The notes: generated by a model from the sequence alone, not told the origin. Counted from the first letter of the stretch, positions 49,170-58,204 are shown. The stretch is DNA of 59,318 nucleotides from an uncultured Acidimicrobiaceae bacterium (GCA_947258985.1 CAMYKI010000037.1:1-59318), one strand, 5' to 3'. Numbers and translations are program-made.

Positions 49170-50963
49170 ATGACACTCTCGTTCAGCCGTGGCGATAGCC
49201 GCGTGCGAAACCTCCTGATTCTCTTTGTGGCGATGGCAATGGCCGTCGGCCTGTTGGCGGCACCGCCGGCGTCTGCCGCGGTCGACGACACGCACGTCAT
49301 CGTGGGTCTCAGCGAGGACTCGGCGGTCGAACCGGCCGACTTGGTGAGAGGCGTCGGTGGTGAGGTCGTTCGAGATCTAGGCATTATCGATAGCTTCTCA
49401 GCCGTGGTCCCCGGCGATCGCGTAGATGAACTGCTGGCCCATCCAGATGTGGTCTCGGTAGTAGAGGACGGGTCGCTGCAGATTCTCGAAGACGGCTGGG
49501 AGAACGCCACCGGCATCTCCGCCAGCCTCGCCGACAACTACGCAGGCTCACTCGAATCCATAGTTGACAAGACCATCGAAGCCGAGGAGTTCTGGGATAA
49601 GGGCTACTACGGCAAGGGCGTAGATGTGGCGCTTATCGACTCCGGCGTCGTTCCCGTGCAGGGCCTCACCACCGCCGGCAAAGTTATCAACGGTCCCGAC
49701 CTGTCTTTCGAATCCCAGTCCGACGACCTCCGCTATCTCGACACCTATGGTCACGGCACCCACCTCGCCGGAATTATCGCCGGTTACGACGGCTCCAGCA
49801 GCGGGTTCATGGGGGTCGCCCCCGGCGCCCGCATCGTCAACGTCAAGGTTGCCAACTACGAGGGCGCGGTCGACGTTTCTCAGGTGATTGCCGCCATCGA
49901 CTGGGTGGTGCAGCACCGCAACGACAACGGCATGAACATCCGGGTGATCAACCTCGCCTACGGAACCGATTCCGTACAGTCCGCCCAACTCGACCCGCTC
50001 TCGTTCGCCGTCGAGCAGGCGTGGCGAGCCGGCGTCGTAGTCGTCGTCGCCGCAGGCAACGACGGTAACTCGGCAGCTCTTCGCAACCCGGCGTTCAACC
50101 CTTACGTGATTGCGGTTGGCGCCTCCGATTCCAACTACACGGCCAAGCCCGACAACGACTACGTTGCCGGATTCACCAACTGTGGGACCTCGGACCGCTA
50201 CATCGACGTTCTGGCCCCAGGGCGTTCGATCATCAGTCTCCGCAACCCCGGGTCAACCGCCGACGTCAACTATCCGGAGGCCCGCATCGGAGACCGGTTC
50301 TTCCTCGGCTCGGGGACCTCGCAGGCTTCGGCTGTCGTGGCCGGGGCCGCGGCGCTCATCGTGGGCGCATACCCCAACGCAACGCCCGATGAGGTCAAGG
50401 CCTACTTGATGGCGGACGGACGGGAACTGAAGACGGAATCCAAGTACTGCTCGGTAGCGAGGCTCATCAACCTCGACGAACTTGCAGACGACGGGCCCGA
50501 ACATCTCAACTACAGGCTGCAGAATCCCGGAACGTACGCTTCGGGCGCCGGTTCGCTCGAGAAGGCTCGCGGTTCCCACCACATCGCCGTCGACGGTGTC
50601 GTCCTCCAGGACGAGCAGGACATCTTCGGTCAGAAGTGGAACGCAGAGGTCTGGGCCAAGTACTCCGCCAACCACATGGCATGGGACGGCGGCGACTGGA
50701 ACGGAACGTCGTGGTCCGGTACCTCGTGGTCCGGTACCTCGTGGTCCGGGACCTCATGGTCCGGGACCTCATGGTCCGGAACGTCATGGTCCGGTACCTC
50801 CTGGTCAGACTATGTGTGGGGTAGCTCCTCCTGGACCGGCACTTCCTGGAGTGGTACCTCCTGGTCGGGCACGTCGTGGTCCGGTACCTCGTGGTCCGGT
50901 ACCTCGTGGAGTGACTCCGCATGGCTGGGCTTGAGCTGGGGGCACACCTCCAAGATGTTGTAG
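49170..50963 (+). CDS. Secreted S8 subtilisin-like protease with Trp-rich repeat tail
   Basis: A 597-residue protein with a signal peptide (NLLILFVAMAMAVGLLAAPPASA), an inhibitor-type propeptide (about 45-115), and an S8 catalytic domain with Asp in VALIDSGV, His in YGHGTHLAG and Ser in GSGTSQASA. After about residue 470 is an uncharacterised region, then a C-terminal tail of twelve GTSW pentapeptides in blocks of seven and five, separated by SDYVWGSSSW. It should be exported and self-processed; the tail may attach it to the surface. The leader resembles the one before the histidine kinase at 51305, so co-regulation is likely. Confidence 0.92.
   Translation: MTLSFSRGDSRVRNLLILFVAMAMAVGLLAAPPASAAVDDTHVIVGLSEDSAVEPADLVRGVGGEVVRDLGIIDSFSAVVPGDRVDELLAHPDVVSVVEDGSLQILEDGWENATGISASLADNYAGSLESIVDKTIEAEEFWDKGYYGKGVDVALIDSGVVPVQGLTTAGKVINGPDLSFESQSDDLRYLDTYGHGTHLAGIIAGYDGSSSGFMGVAPGARIVNVKVANYEGAVDVSQVIAAIDWVVQHRNDNGMNIRVINLAYGTDSVQSAQLDPLSFAVEQAWRAGVVVVVAAGNDGNSAALRNPAFNPYVIAVGASDSNYTAKPDNDYVAGFTNCGTSDRYIDVLAPGRSIISLRNPGSTADVNYPEARIGDRFFLGSGTSQASAVVAGAAALIVGAYPNATPDEVKAYLMADGRELKTESKYCSVARLINLDELADDGPEHLNYRLQNPGTYASGAGSLEKARGSHHIAVDGVVLQDEQDIFGQKWNAEVWAKYSANHMAWDGGDWNGTSWSGTSWSGTSWSGTSWSGTSWSGTSWSGTSWSDYVWGSSSWTGTSWSGTSWSGTSWSGTSWSGTSWSDSAWLGLSWGHTSKML
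50700..50909 (+). repeat. 15-bp minisatellite encoding GTSW pentapeptides
   Basis: Seven 15-bp units (50700-50804) and five (50835-50909), mostly TCCGGTACCTCGTGG, encode repeated SGTSW. Synonymous variation (GGT/GGG/GGA, TCG/TCA/TCC) follows adjacent units, which suggests expansion by local duplication. Copy number may vary between strains. Confidence 0.9.
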
Positions 50964-50982
50964 GACCACCGCATGCACCATC

Positions 50983-51015
50983 GGAGGGCGAGGGATCACC
51001 AACCCCTCGCCCTCC
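50983..51015 (+). terminator. Hairpin terminator after the subtilase
   Basis: GGAGGGCGAGGG (50983-50994) and CCCTCGCCCTCC (51004-51015) pair perfectly over 12 bp with a 9-base loop, 20 bases after the stop. No T-tract follows, so it is a hairpin-type terminator or mRNA end protector. Confidence 0.6.
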
Positions 51016-51058
51016 AGCGCGTCTGGGGGAGCACATACGACAGACGCCTTTGGCGGTT

Positions 51059-51168
51059 GACTAGTGACTTTGTCACCGGCGGTTTTGGCTCCCAAGAAAC
51101 AGGTCATGAACTGCCGATAAGTAGCGATGGACTGCAGGTTCGCAAGGATGCGATCGAAAGCAAGGGGC
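51059..51168 (+). promoter_or_regulatory. Conserved promoter-leader element B (before the sensor kinase)
   Basis: Homologous to element A at 49056. It has CCCAAGAAAC (51091), GCCGATAA (51113-51120), an exact match to the FliA-type -10, and the hairpin TCGC-AAGGAT-GCGA (51140-51153), whose CAAGGATG loop matches the CsrA consensus core CARGGAUG. AAGGGG at 51162-51167 precedes the GTG of a 31-residue leader ORF at the position where element A has the subtilase ATG. Confidence 0.66.
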
Positions 51169-51173
51169 ACCTC

Positions 51174-51269
51174 GTGAGATCCGAGGGACCAAGGGCGATT
51201 CCCACCGTTTCATTTCGACACGCAGCTAATAAGCGCGCCCTCACCTGCCGACGGATAGATAACACCTGA
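51174..51269 (+). CDS. Possible 31-residue leader peptide before the histidine kinase
   Basis: GTG 51174 with AAGGGG 6 bases upstream starts a frame ending in TGA 51267-51269, which overlaps an ATG of the kinase frame (TGATG). It is polar and basic, with no signal peptide or known family. Its start is at the position matching the subtilase start in element A. It may couple translation to the kinase. Confidence 0.35.
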   Translation: MRSEGPRAIPTVSFRHAANKRALTCRRIDNT

Positions 51270-51304
51270 TGGCCGTGCGACAAGAGCCGGTGAAGGGAGC
51301 GCCT

Positions 51305-53248
51305 ATGGGAGATGTTCGAGGAACATCAGTCGGCGCTCGCCTTCAATCGGTCCTGTCGAGGACCACCGGCGAACAGCGGGTCTGGGCCCTCACCGTCGGC
51401 ATCACCTTCTTCGCAGCTCTCGCCGCCTGGACAATGCGGTCGATGGAGGCCATTGCAGTCAACAGGTCGATCCCGGTTTGGCTGCTGGCGGTCGTCTTCT
51501 ATGCCGCCGAGATAACCGTCGTTCATGTGAAGTTCAAGAGGAACACACAGTCGTTCTCGATGAGTGAGATCCCGCTGGTACTTGGCCTCTTCTTTGTATC
51601 TCCGCTGGCGTTGATGGGCGCTCAGTTTGTGGGCAACGCCGTCGCCCTCACCGCCAACAGACGACAACCCATCCTCAAACTGATCTTCAACCTGGTCCAG
51701 TTCAGTCTGGTAACCGCGTTCACGATCCTCTTCTTCCGGCTTGCTGTGGGTGCCCGCGACGCTTTCGGGACCTGGGGCTGGATTGCCGCCATCTCTGCGG
51801 TTGCTCTCGGCAATATCGCCGCAAACGCTCTTGTACACCGCGCGATCCGGGCGACCGGCGGCAACCTGTCGCAGGAACAGATCCTCGAGGTTCTTGCTCT
51901 GAGCACCATGGGAGCCGGCGTGAACGCCTCGCTGGCGTTGCTCGGTGTCACTCTGTACGAGCTACGCCCGGCTGCTGCCTGGTTGGCTCTGCTACCGCTG
52001 GTGGTGCTGTACAGCGCCTATAGGGCGCATGTCGGGCAAAAGCAGGAGAGGTACAGGCTCGAATCCCTCTATGAGATCACCAGACTCCTGCACGCTTCTC
52101 CGCAGATCGATGTTGCTTTGGAGGCGGCCGCTGCCCAGGCGCAGAAGATGTTTGAGGCGGAACGCGTGGACATGTTGCTCCTCGATCAGTCTTCCGAAGG
52201 GCGCGTCTTCCAGACGACTGTCGACAGCTCCGGTACCGTCCGGGCAATGGCACCCGTCGGGATGCTTCCAGGGCACGACCTGTTTGCGTGGTTGGACGGA
52301 CTAGCGGGCGCAACTGCTCTCAGCGAGCTCCCGCCGATTCCTAATGCAAGCCTACGCAGCGACGAAATCATGGCCGCTCCGCTCACAACCGACACGGGGG
52401 TCATTGGCGCAATCGTGGTAACGGAGCCACAGTCGGACGTCGGCGGTTTTGGTCGGTCAGACGTCAAGTTGCTCGGCGCCCTCGCCGACAAGATCTCGGT
52501 CTCGCTACGCAATGGGCGTCTCGAGGACTCTCTCGAAGCTCTGACCCAACTCAAGAATCGGCTCGAGGAACAGATACGTGGAAAAGATCAGTTCATCGCA
52601 ACCGTCAGTCACGAGTTGCGGACGCCGTTGACAACAGTCCTTGGGCTCAGTCATGAACTGGGGGAGCGCCGTACGACCTTCTCGGACGACGAACTCGACG
52701 AGATCGTGACGCTGATCGCCAACGAGAGCAGTGAACTCTCCAATCTGATCGAGGACCTGCTCGTAGGGGCAAGAGCGGACGTTTCGACCCTTTCCTTGCA
52801 CATCCAGTTTGCCGACGTTGCGGAAGAACTGTCCCATGTCGTAGAGGCGCATGCCCATCAGCGTGCCGCGGAACCGGTGCCCGTCCACCACATTTCCCGC
52901 CGGGAGAAGCTTTGGGCCGATCCGCTACGGTTCCGTCAGATCGTACGCAATCTGCTGACCAATGCCAGCCGGTATGGCGGTGACGAGATATGGATAGAGG
53001 TCGACGATCGTGAGGCCAACGTGGTTGTCGCAGTTGTCGACAACGGCGGAGGTGTTCCGCCGGCACTCGAGTCCAGGATCTTCGACGCCTATGAGAGAGG
53101 CAACGACAACACAATCGCCCAACCTGGCTCCGTCGGACTGGGCCTGGCGGTATCCCGCCGTTTGGCCGGCTTGATGGACGGCTCTCTGGAGTACCGTCGG
53201 GTCGATGGGACCACCCGATTCGAATTGTCGCTGCCGGCCTTCCCCTGA
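51305..53248 (+). CDS. Membrane sensor histidine kinase (7TM-GAF-HisKA)
   Basis: A 647-residue kinase. Six to seven hydrophobic helices (about 25-235) form a membrane sensor. A GAF-like domain (about 265-410) follows, then HisKA with the phospho-acceptor His in FIATVSHELRTPL and an ATPase domain with NLLTNASRYGG, VDNGGGVPP and SVGLGLAVSRRLAGL. ATG 51305 was chosen for AAGGGAG 5 bases upstream; ATG 51269 overlaps a leader ORF stop. No response regulator gene is adjacent, so the partner is unknown. It shares its promoter-leader type with the upstream protease. Confidence 0.9.
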   Translation: MGDVRGTSVGARLQSVLSRTTGEQRVWALTVGITFFAALAAWTMRSMEAIAVNRSIPVWLLAVVFYAAEITVVHVKFKRNTQSFSMSEIPLVLGLFFVSPLALMGAQFVGNAVALTANRRQPILKLIFNLVQFSLVTAFTILFFRLAVGARDAFGTWGWIAAISAVALGNIAANALVHRAIRATGGNLSQEQILEVLALSTMGAGVNASLALLGVTLYELRPAAAWLALLPLVVLYSAYRAHVGQKQERYRLESLYEITRLLHASPQIDVALEAAAAQAQKMFEAERVDMLLLDQSSEGRVFQTTVDSSGTVRAMAPVGMLPGHDLFAWLDGLAGATALSELPPIPNASLRSDEIMAAPLTTDTGVIGAIVVTEPQSDVGGFGRSDVKLLGALADKISVSLRNGRLEDSLEALTQLKNRLEEQIRGKDQFIATVSHELRTPLTTVLGLSHELGERRTTFSDDELDEIVTLIANESSELSNLIEDLLVGARADVSTLSLHIQFADVAEELSHVVEAHAHQRAAEPVPVHHISRREKLWADPLRFRQIVRNLLTNASRYGGDEIWIEVDDREANVVVAVVDNGGGVPPALESRIFDAYERGNDNTIAQPGSVGLGLAVSRRLAGLMDGSLEYRRVDGTTRFELSLPAFP

Positions 53249-53257
53249 GCCCGGGTA

Positions 53258-55303
53258 TCAGAAGTTGGGCAGGACCACCTCGTGAGGCAACACGACTGAG
53301 CTCGTGCCGTCCTGTCCCACCTCCATCGGTTGGATGAACCGGATTTGCTCGATGATGCACAATCCCTCCGAGTCGTCTCTGCAGTAGAGCAACGTCACGT
53401 CGGCAGTTAGGGTCCCGCTGCCCTGGTAGAAGGTGCCGGCGATATCAAGGGGGAGATTGGCCCCGGTAATCGATTGCTCGGGGCCTCCCGTCGGCTCAAA
53501 GATCGGTTCGTCGGTGTCAAAGGTGATCGACGAGGGAGCGTCCTCGTTGACCTTGTGATCCGGCGGCAGGGTGATTCCCAGGGTGACTACTCCGGAACCG
53601 GCCGCTATCTGAATCGGCTCGAGCGGGATCACTCGACCGGCGAATTCGTCGGCTGAGCCGGCGGGGGCAAAGTCCTCAATACCGTGAAGGACGAGGGTCG
53701 TTGCCTCATCTGTGGCCAGATCGATCTTGCGAACCACCTGGTTGTTGGTATCGGCGACAAACAGGGTCTGCTCTGAGATCGCCAGGCCCCCGGGTTCGTA
53801 GAAGAGAGGGTCGGTGCCGTCGTTCCATCCGTGGCCCGCACCAAGGTAGGTCGTGGTGTCCCCGTTCGCCGGGTCGATCCGCTTGAGCTTGCTGTTGTAG
53901 GTGTCGGCAATGATCAGATCACCGCTGGCTTCGTCCCAGACGATCCCTAGAGGGTGTTGGAGGCGGGCCTGGTTCCCGGCGCCGTCGATGTCCCCGAAGT
54001 CGAACAGGTTCTCGTCGCTGCCGGAGAGCAGACCGGTTGTGCCGCCTTCGCCGAGTACATCCGCCCAGCGGATCGAACTCGACTCGGAGTCGGCGAAGTA
54101 CAACCGACCTGAACCGTCGAAGGTTACGCCGCTCGGCTGGGCGAGAGCCGCTTCCACGAGGACTCCATTGTCGACACCCTCGAGACCGCTGCCCACCGCC
54201 GGTGTTGCGAATCCACCATCGAGATCGACAACCCATATCTGATGGAATCCCGCCATCGCCACCCACAATCGGCCCTCGCGGAGGGTGAGACCCCATGGCG
54301 AGTTCAGCCGAACATTGTCGATGAGACCGGCCGCAGGTGGCCAGCCGAGCTGACCGGTGCCCGCCAGGGTCGCCACCTCGCCGGTTGTGGTGTCGATGGT
54401 TCGCAACGCATGGTTGTTGGTGTCGGCTACGTAGAGGATTCCCGTCGAGTCGTCATAGGCCAACCCCTGGGGAGCATCAAACCGAGCGTCCAGAGCTGCC
54501 CCGCTCTCGAACCCTGCTTCTCCGTCCCCGAACACGGCGGTGATCTCGCCGCTGGCGGCGTCGGCGGCGATGATCCGATTGTGGCCGGTGTCGCTCACAA
54601 AGATCGTGGACCCGGCACCGTCGACGGCAACCTTCCCGGGGTAGGAGAGGACGGTGTTGGCGCTGGTGTCGCTTTCCGGAGCCATCACGAACGGGGTTCG
54701 GTCAATCTGCCCATCAAACTCCGCGACGAGCGCTTCGATGATCGGTTGGACAACGTCGTATATGCCTTCGCCTGCATGCATTCCGACGACATTGCCCAGC
54801 GGATCAACGAGGGCGATGGTCGGCCACGCCTGCGCCCCCCAGCTTCGCCACACATCGAAGTCCTTGTCGTTGACGACCGGGTGTTCGATCCCGTATCTCA
54901 TCACTACCTGGCGGATGTTCTCGGTGTCGCCTTCGTTGAGGAACTTGGCTGAGTGGACGCCGATGACGACCAGTTCGTCCGGGTATTCGTGTTCGAGCCG
55001 CTGCAGATCCGGAATGATGTGGATGCAGTTGATACAACCGTAAGTCCAGAAATCGAGCAAGACCACCTTGCCCTTCAGTTGCTCCAGGTCGAGGGGTGCG
55101 TCCGTGTTGAGCCAGTCGAGCCCGTCGGGGAAAGCCGGGGCGGCGACCGTCCCTGCATAGGAGGCTGCCGGGGCCGTCGTCTCGGTGGGGTTGGAAGAAG
55201 ATGAGGATGGTTGTACCGCGACTTCGGGCTCGGCGGCCGGGTCGCTACCGGTGCAGGCGGAAGAGAGCAAAGCCAGGGTGAGGCCGATCAGGAAGATGCG
55301 CAT
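53258..55303 (-). CDS. Secreted lipoprotein with thioredoxin-like and NHL propeller domains
   Basis: A 681-residue protein. A lipoprotein signal (LALLSSAC, lipobox Cys17) is followed by a thioredoxin-like domain (about 50-200) with FWTYGCINCIHI, whose CINC pair is the redox site. Six or so NHL repeats (DTGHNRIIAADAASGEIT, ADTNNHALRTIDTTTGEV and others) form a beta propeller. A C-terminal domain of about 110 residues has two Cys. The layout is that of NHLRC2-type proteins, which have no settled bacterial function. Convergent with the histidine kinase gene, only 9 bases apart. It is likely attached outside the membrane. Confidence 0.9.
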   Translation of the reverse strand: MRIFLIGLTLALLSSACTGSDPAAEPEVAVQPSSSSSNPTETTAPAASYAGTVAAPAFPDGLDWLNTDAPLDLEQLKGKVVLLDFWTYGCINCIHIIPDLQRLEHEYPDELVVIGVHSAKFLNEGDTENIRQVVMRYGIEHPVVNDKDFDVWRSWGAQAWPTIALVDPLGNVVGMHAGEGIYDVVQPIIEALVAEFDGQIDRTPFVMAPESDTSANTVLSYPGKVAVDGAGSTIFVSDTGHNRIIAADAASGEITAVFGDGEAGFESGAALDARFDAPQGLAYDDSTGILYVADTNNHALRTIDTTTGEVATLAGTGQLGWPPAAGLIDNVRLNSPWGLTLREGRLWVAMAGFHQIWVVDLDGGFATPAVGSGLEGVDNGVLVEAALAQPSGVTFDGSGRLYFADSESSSIRWADVLGEGGTTGLLSGSDENLFDFGDIDGAGNQARLQHPLGIVWDEASGDLIIADTYNSKLKRIDPANGDTTTYLGAGHGWNDGTDPLFYEPGGLAISEQTLFVADTNNQVVRKIDLATDEATTLVLHGIEDFAPAGSADEFAGRVIPLEPIQIAAGSGVVTLGITLPPDHKVNEDAPSSITFDTDEPIFEPTGGPEQSITGANLPLDIAGTFYQGSGTLTADVTLLYCRDDSEGLCIIEQIRFIQPMEVGQDGTSSVVLPHEVVLPNF

Positions 55304-55340
55304 TGAGGAGATAACGGATCAGAGCTCGTTTGTGTTCCAC

Positions 55341-56099
55341 TCAGTCGTTGTGGTGAGTGTGGGCCGCAACGTCCAAGCCAATGTCCAGGGCCTTGCTGAG
55401 AAAGACCTCTGCCAGATCTGCCGGACGATTGGCCCCAGGGGGGTACTCGCCGATGGTTGCCGCACCGGTCGCCAAGGCCAGGGCTTCGAGGTGGACGGCG
55501 AGATCGGCAACCCCGACTATCCGGGTCACAACTCCACCATCGGTTGCCCCGGTGACACGGGCCATCGCCGCCGCCCAGTCTCCAACGGTCTTGGCGACAA
55601 AGGCCCGGTCCGCGTAGGAGGTCTCCCGAGGCTCGGCCCAGCGGGACCCGACCGGATCGGGAAACGGCATCGCTGCCCCTTTGCGCCGCGGGGCCCCCGG
55701 CTCAGTCCAGGCGGTGGTGACGTCCAATACCGTCCCGGTGGCCGCAACCTCATGAGCGGTGAGCGAGGGGGCGATCCCACTGCCGAGGTTGCATCCTGTC
55801 AGAAGACGCAGTCCGGCATCGAAGAAGGCCTCGCCGTACTCGGCGGCGGCACCTTCGGCATCGGCCCAGACCACGCAGCTGACGCCGGCCGTGAGCGCCG
55901 CTTCGATATCGGCGTGAGCCTCCGCGGCGTCGGTGACCAGGGCGTCGTAAGTTGCAAGCACCTCCGCGTATTCGAGCCGGTCGTCCTGTTCGGTCGGATG
56001 CTTGTCCACTAGTCCGAGCGCGGTCAAGGGACGCTCGGCGAGGAGGATCCGGCCGGCGCGAGTCGCTACCTCGCCGTGTTGCTGGAGGGCAATACGCAC
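55341..56099 (-). CDS. Hypothetical oxidoreductase-like protein
   Basis: A 252-residue soluble protein. The start resembles a Rossmann-type first strand (RIALQQHGEVATRAGRILLAERPLTALGLVD), although the usual GxGxxG is not intact. A middle segment has LTGCNLGSGIAPSLTAHEVA. No family is certain. The GTG at 56099 lies 2 bases after the stop of the small gene upstream and was chosen over a longer frame starting at 56279, which has no start context. Confidence 0.6.
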   Translation of the reverse strand: MRIALQQHGEVATRAGRILLAERPLTALGLVDKHPTEQDDRLEYAEVLATYDALVTDAAEAHADIEAALTAGVSCVVWADAEGAAAEYGEAFFDAGLRLLTGCNLGSGIAPSLTAHEVAATGTVLDVTTAWTEPGAPRRKGAAMPFPDPVGSRWAEPRETSYADRAFVAKTVGDWAAAMARVTGATDGGVVTRIVGVADLAVHLEALALATGAATIGEYPPGANRPADLAEVFLSKALDIGLDVAAHTHHND

Positions 56100-56101
56100 G
56101 G

Positions 56102-56227
56102 TTAGCGGGAAGTTTTCTCGTGCTCGGCAGGGCCCCAGGAGCCACTCGGATTGGGCTGCTTGACGGGACGTTTGAGGTATGCGGCGGCAGCAGCAGCCAC
56201 CACGGCAATGGCAATGAGACGTTTCAT
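56102..56227 (-). CDS. Small membrane-anchored protein (41 aa)
   Basis: ATG 56227 to TAA 56102-56104, with GGTGG just upstream. A hydrophobic start KRLIAIAVVAAAAAYL is followed by a polar tail KRPVKQPNPSGSWGPAEHE. Its stop is 2 bases from the start of the gene ending at 55341, so translation is coupled. The function is unknown. It is too short for default gene callers. Confidence 0.55.
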   Translation of the reverse strand: MKRLIAIAVVAAAAAAYLKRPVKQPNPSGSWGPAEHEKTSR

Positions 56228-56242
56228 TGCCACCCAGGGTAG

Positions 56243-56974
56243 CTAGCCGACGATGCTGTCGAATAGAAAGCCTGTCCAATAGGCGAGAACGCCGCCGATA
56301 CCGGCGATGACGAGGTTCTCGAAACCGGCTTTGATCGTGTTGGTTTTGGTGACGGCGCTCTTGATTGCCCCAACCGCAAAGAGCCCTAGAGCGGTGAGCG
56401 TCGCAGCGACGGCGAGACCGCTCTGTGGTGTTTCGAGGAACGCAAAAGGCAAGACGGCCGGTAGTGCCCCTGCGGCGAAGAACACCGCGGAGGCAACCAT
56501 TGCAGCGTATGGAGAGCGCTCCTCAGAGTCGACCATCCCAAATTCCATTACCTTCATCGAGTTGAGAAGCCGCGCATCATCCGCGGCAAAGATACCGACC
56601 GCCTGGTCCAGATCGGCCCCTTCGATGCCGAGGTCGCCGAGCATGTCACGCAATTGGGAGACCTCCATATCGCGGTGGTCGCGAATGTGATCGCGCTCGA
56701 GCTTTATCTCCCGATCGAGTACTTCCGTCTGCGACTTGGTGGCCAGGTACTCACCGGCCCCCATCGAGATGGCCCCGGCAATTGCGCCCCCAACAGCTGT
56801 GAGCAGCACCTGGCTCGTGGTGAGTCCGCCTCCGACAACAACGGCGACGAGGAGGATCGTGGAGACAAGACCGTCGTTGACCCCGAGGATGATGTCGCGC
56901 CAGTACTGGCGTGTTTGGCCGACATGAGGCTCATAGGGCTTCGACGGGTCGAGTGGAGTTTCTTTGTAGGCCAT
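56243..56974 (-). CDS. VIT1/CCC1-family metal transporter
   Basis: A 243-residue membrane protein of the vacuolar iron transporter type. The first helix block has RDIILGVNDGLVSTILLVAVVVGG, then GAISMGAGEYLATKSQTEVLDREIK, whose acidic residues line the metal path. A cytosolic metal-binding region (about 75-140) and three more helices follow. The family moves Fe2+ or Mn2+ across the membrane, in bacteria probably for efflux or storage. It lies upstream of the two genes ending at 55341 and 56102, same strand. Confidence 0.92.
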   Translation of the reverse strand: MAYKETPLDPSKPYEPHVGQTRQYWRDIILGVNDGLVSTILLVAVVVGGGLTTSQVLLTAVGGAIAGAISMGAGEYLATKSQTEVLDREIKLERDHIRDHRDMEVSQLRDMLGDLGIEGADLDQAVGIFAADDARLLNSMKVMEFGMVDSEERSPYAAMVASAVFFAAGALPAVLPFAFLETPQSGLAVAATLTALGLFAVGAIKSAVTKTNTIKAGFENLVIAGIGGVLAYWTGFLFDSIVG

Positions 56975-57028
56975 CGGCGTCAGACTAATGCCCTGATAGG
57001 TGTGCCAATCTGCGCCTGCGAGGGCCTG

Positions 57029-58204
57029 TCAGTGCCTGCCGGCGTAGCGAACCCGCTCTGCGTGAGGCTGGGCGATTCGTGCAGAGAGAGAATCCGTCTC
57101 GACGCGCCTCTCGGTGGGACCATCGGCAATGAGCGGGAGCCGCAGCTCGAAAGATGTCCATTCCCCATGCCGCCTGTAGATCACGTCGCCGTCCATCATC
57201 CGGGCGAGGTTACGACTGACGGCGAGACCGAGGCCCACCGATTCGGTACGGCCGGGATCGTCATGGGCCTTGCCAAATGCGGTGAAGATCAGATCGCGTT
57301 TCCCGGCGGGTATGCCGGGGCCATCGTCGCGTATCGCAAGAACCGCCTCAGATCCGTCGGGAAACACAGAGACCGTCACCGCTTCACCGCCGTACCGGTC
57401 GGCGTTGGTTATCAGATTGCGGATTATCTGATGGATGCGAATGCAGTCACCGTTGACTGTGAGCGGTTCGATACGAACGGGTTCGACGTCGACTTCGCAT
57501 ACTTCGACCACGGCACACAGCTCCTCGTCCAGCCGGAGAGGGACGGATGCGATGTTCATCTGGCCGCGGTCGATTCTCGAAGAGACCAGGAGGTCTTCAA
57601 CGATGGATGCCACTTCTTCGCTTTCCCTGACGATCAGATGAAGTAGCTCGTCGTGCTCGTCTGTGGAGAATTCGGCGCCGGGTTCGGCGAGCGCCCGCGA
57701 CAGGCCGACCACGGAGGTGAGCGGAGTGCGCAATTCATGGCTAACACCGGCCACAAAGCGGTCCTTCTCTGCCTGAGTTGCGGATAGCTCTTCGAGAGTG
57801 CGCCGCAACTCTGCAGTCCTGTCGGCAACGGTCTGTTCGACCGACAGGCGGCTCTTCACGAGGCGGGCATGAAAGTGCCCGATGGCGAATCCGGTGAGGG
57901 CCAATACCAAGGGAGCAAGGTCGACGATGTACAGGACCGGCTGGTGGCGGTGCGCATCTGCGATCCCGTCGACGCCTGGAGCGGTAGCCACGATCCATCC
58001 AACGATGGGAAATAGTGCACCGAAGAGGGCGCCCGCTATCAGCCACCGTCGTTGCAGGCAACCGCGGTCTTCGTTGCATGGCGGGTCTGTCGGGCATTCC
58101 GGAGCGGTGGACCCCGGAGCCGGTGATGGCAAGTTGGGCTCCTTGGTATTCGGTCTTCCCGTCGGCACACCAGGCAAGGTCGTTAGCGTCTCGGGGAGGA
58201 CCAA
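57029..58204 (-). CDS. Membrane sensor histidine kinase (short)
   Basis: A 391-residue kinase. Two helices (WLIAGALFGALFPIVGWIV and VLYIVDLAPLVLALTGFAIG) span the membrane. A short coiled linker leads to HisKA (FVAGVSHELRTPLTSVVGLS) and an ATPase domain (NLITNADRYGG, IRDDGPGIP, SVGLGLAVSRNLARM). The HisKA and ATPase parts resemble the kinase at 51305. The N-terminal 45 residues are Pro/Thr/Cys-rich. The start is a TTG with no SD, so GTG 58168 is also possible. It is divergent from the secreted acidic protein at 58293. Confidence 0.86.
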   Translation of the reverse strand: MVLPETLTTLPGVPTGRPNTKEPNLPSPAPGSTAPECPTDPPCNEDRGCLQRRWLIAGALFGALFPIVGWIVATAPGVDGIADAHRHQPVLYIVDLAPLVLALTGFAIGHFHARLVKSRLSVEQTVADRTAELRRTLEELSATQAEKDRFVAGVSHELRTPLTSVVGLSRALAEPGAEFSTDEHDELLHLIVRESEEVASIVEDLLVSSRIDRGQMNIASVPLRLDEELCAVVEVCEVDVEPVRIEPLTVNGDCIRIHQIIRNLITNADRYGGEAVTVSVFPDGSEAVLAIRDDGPGIPAGKRDLIFTAFGKAHDDPGRTESVGLGLAVSRNLARMMDGDVIYRRHGEWTSFELRLPLIADGPTERRVETDSLSARIAQPHAERVRYAGRH

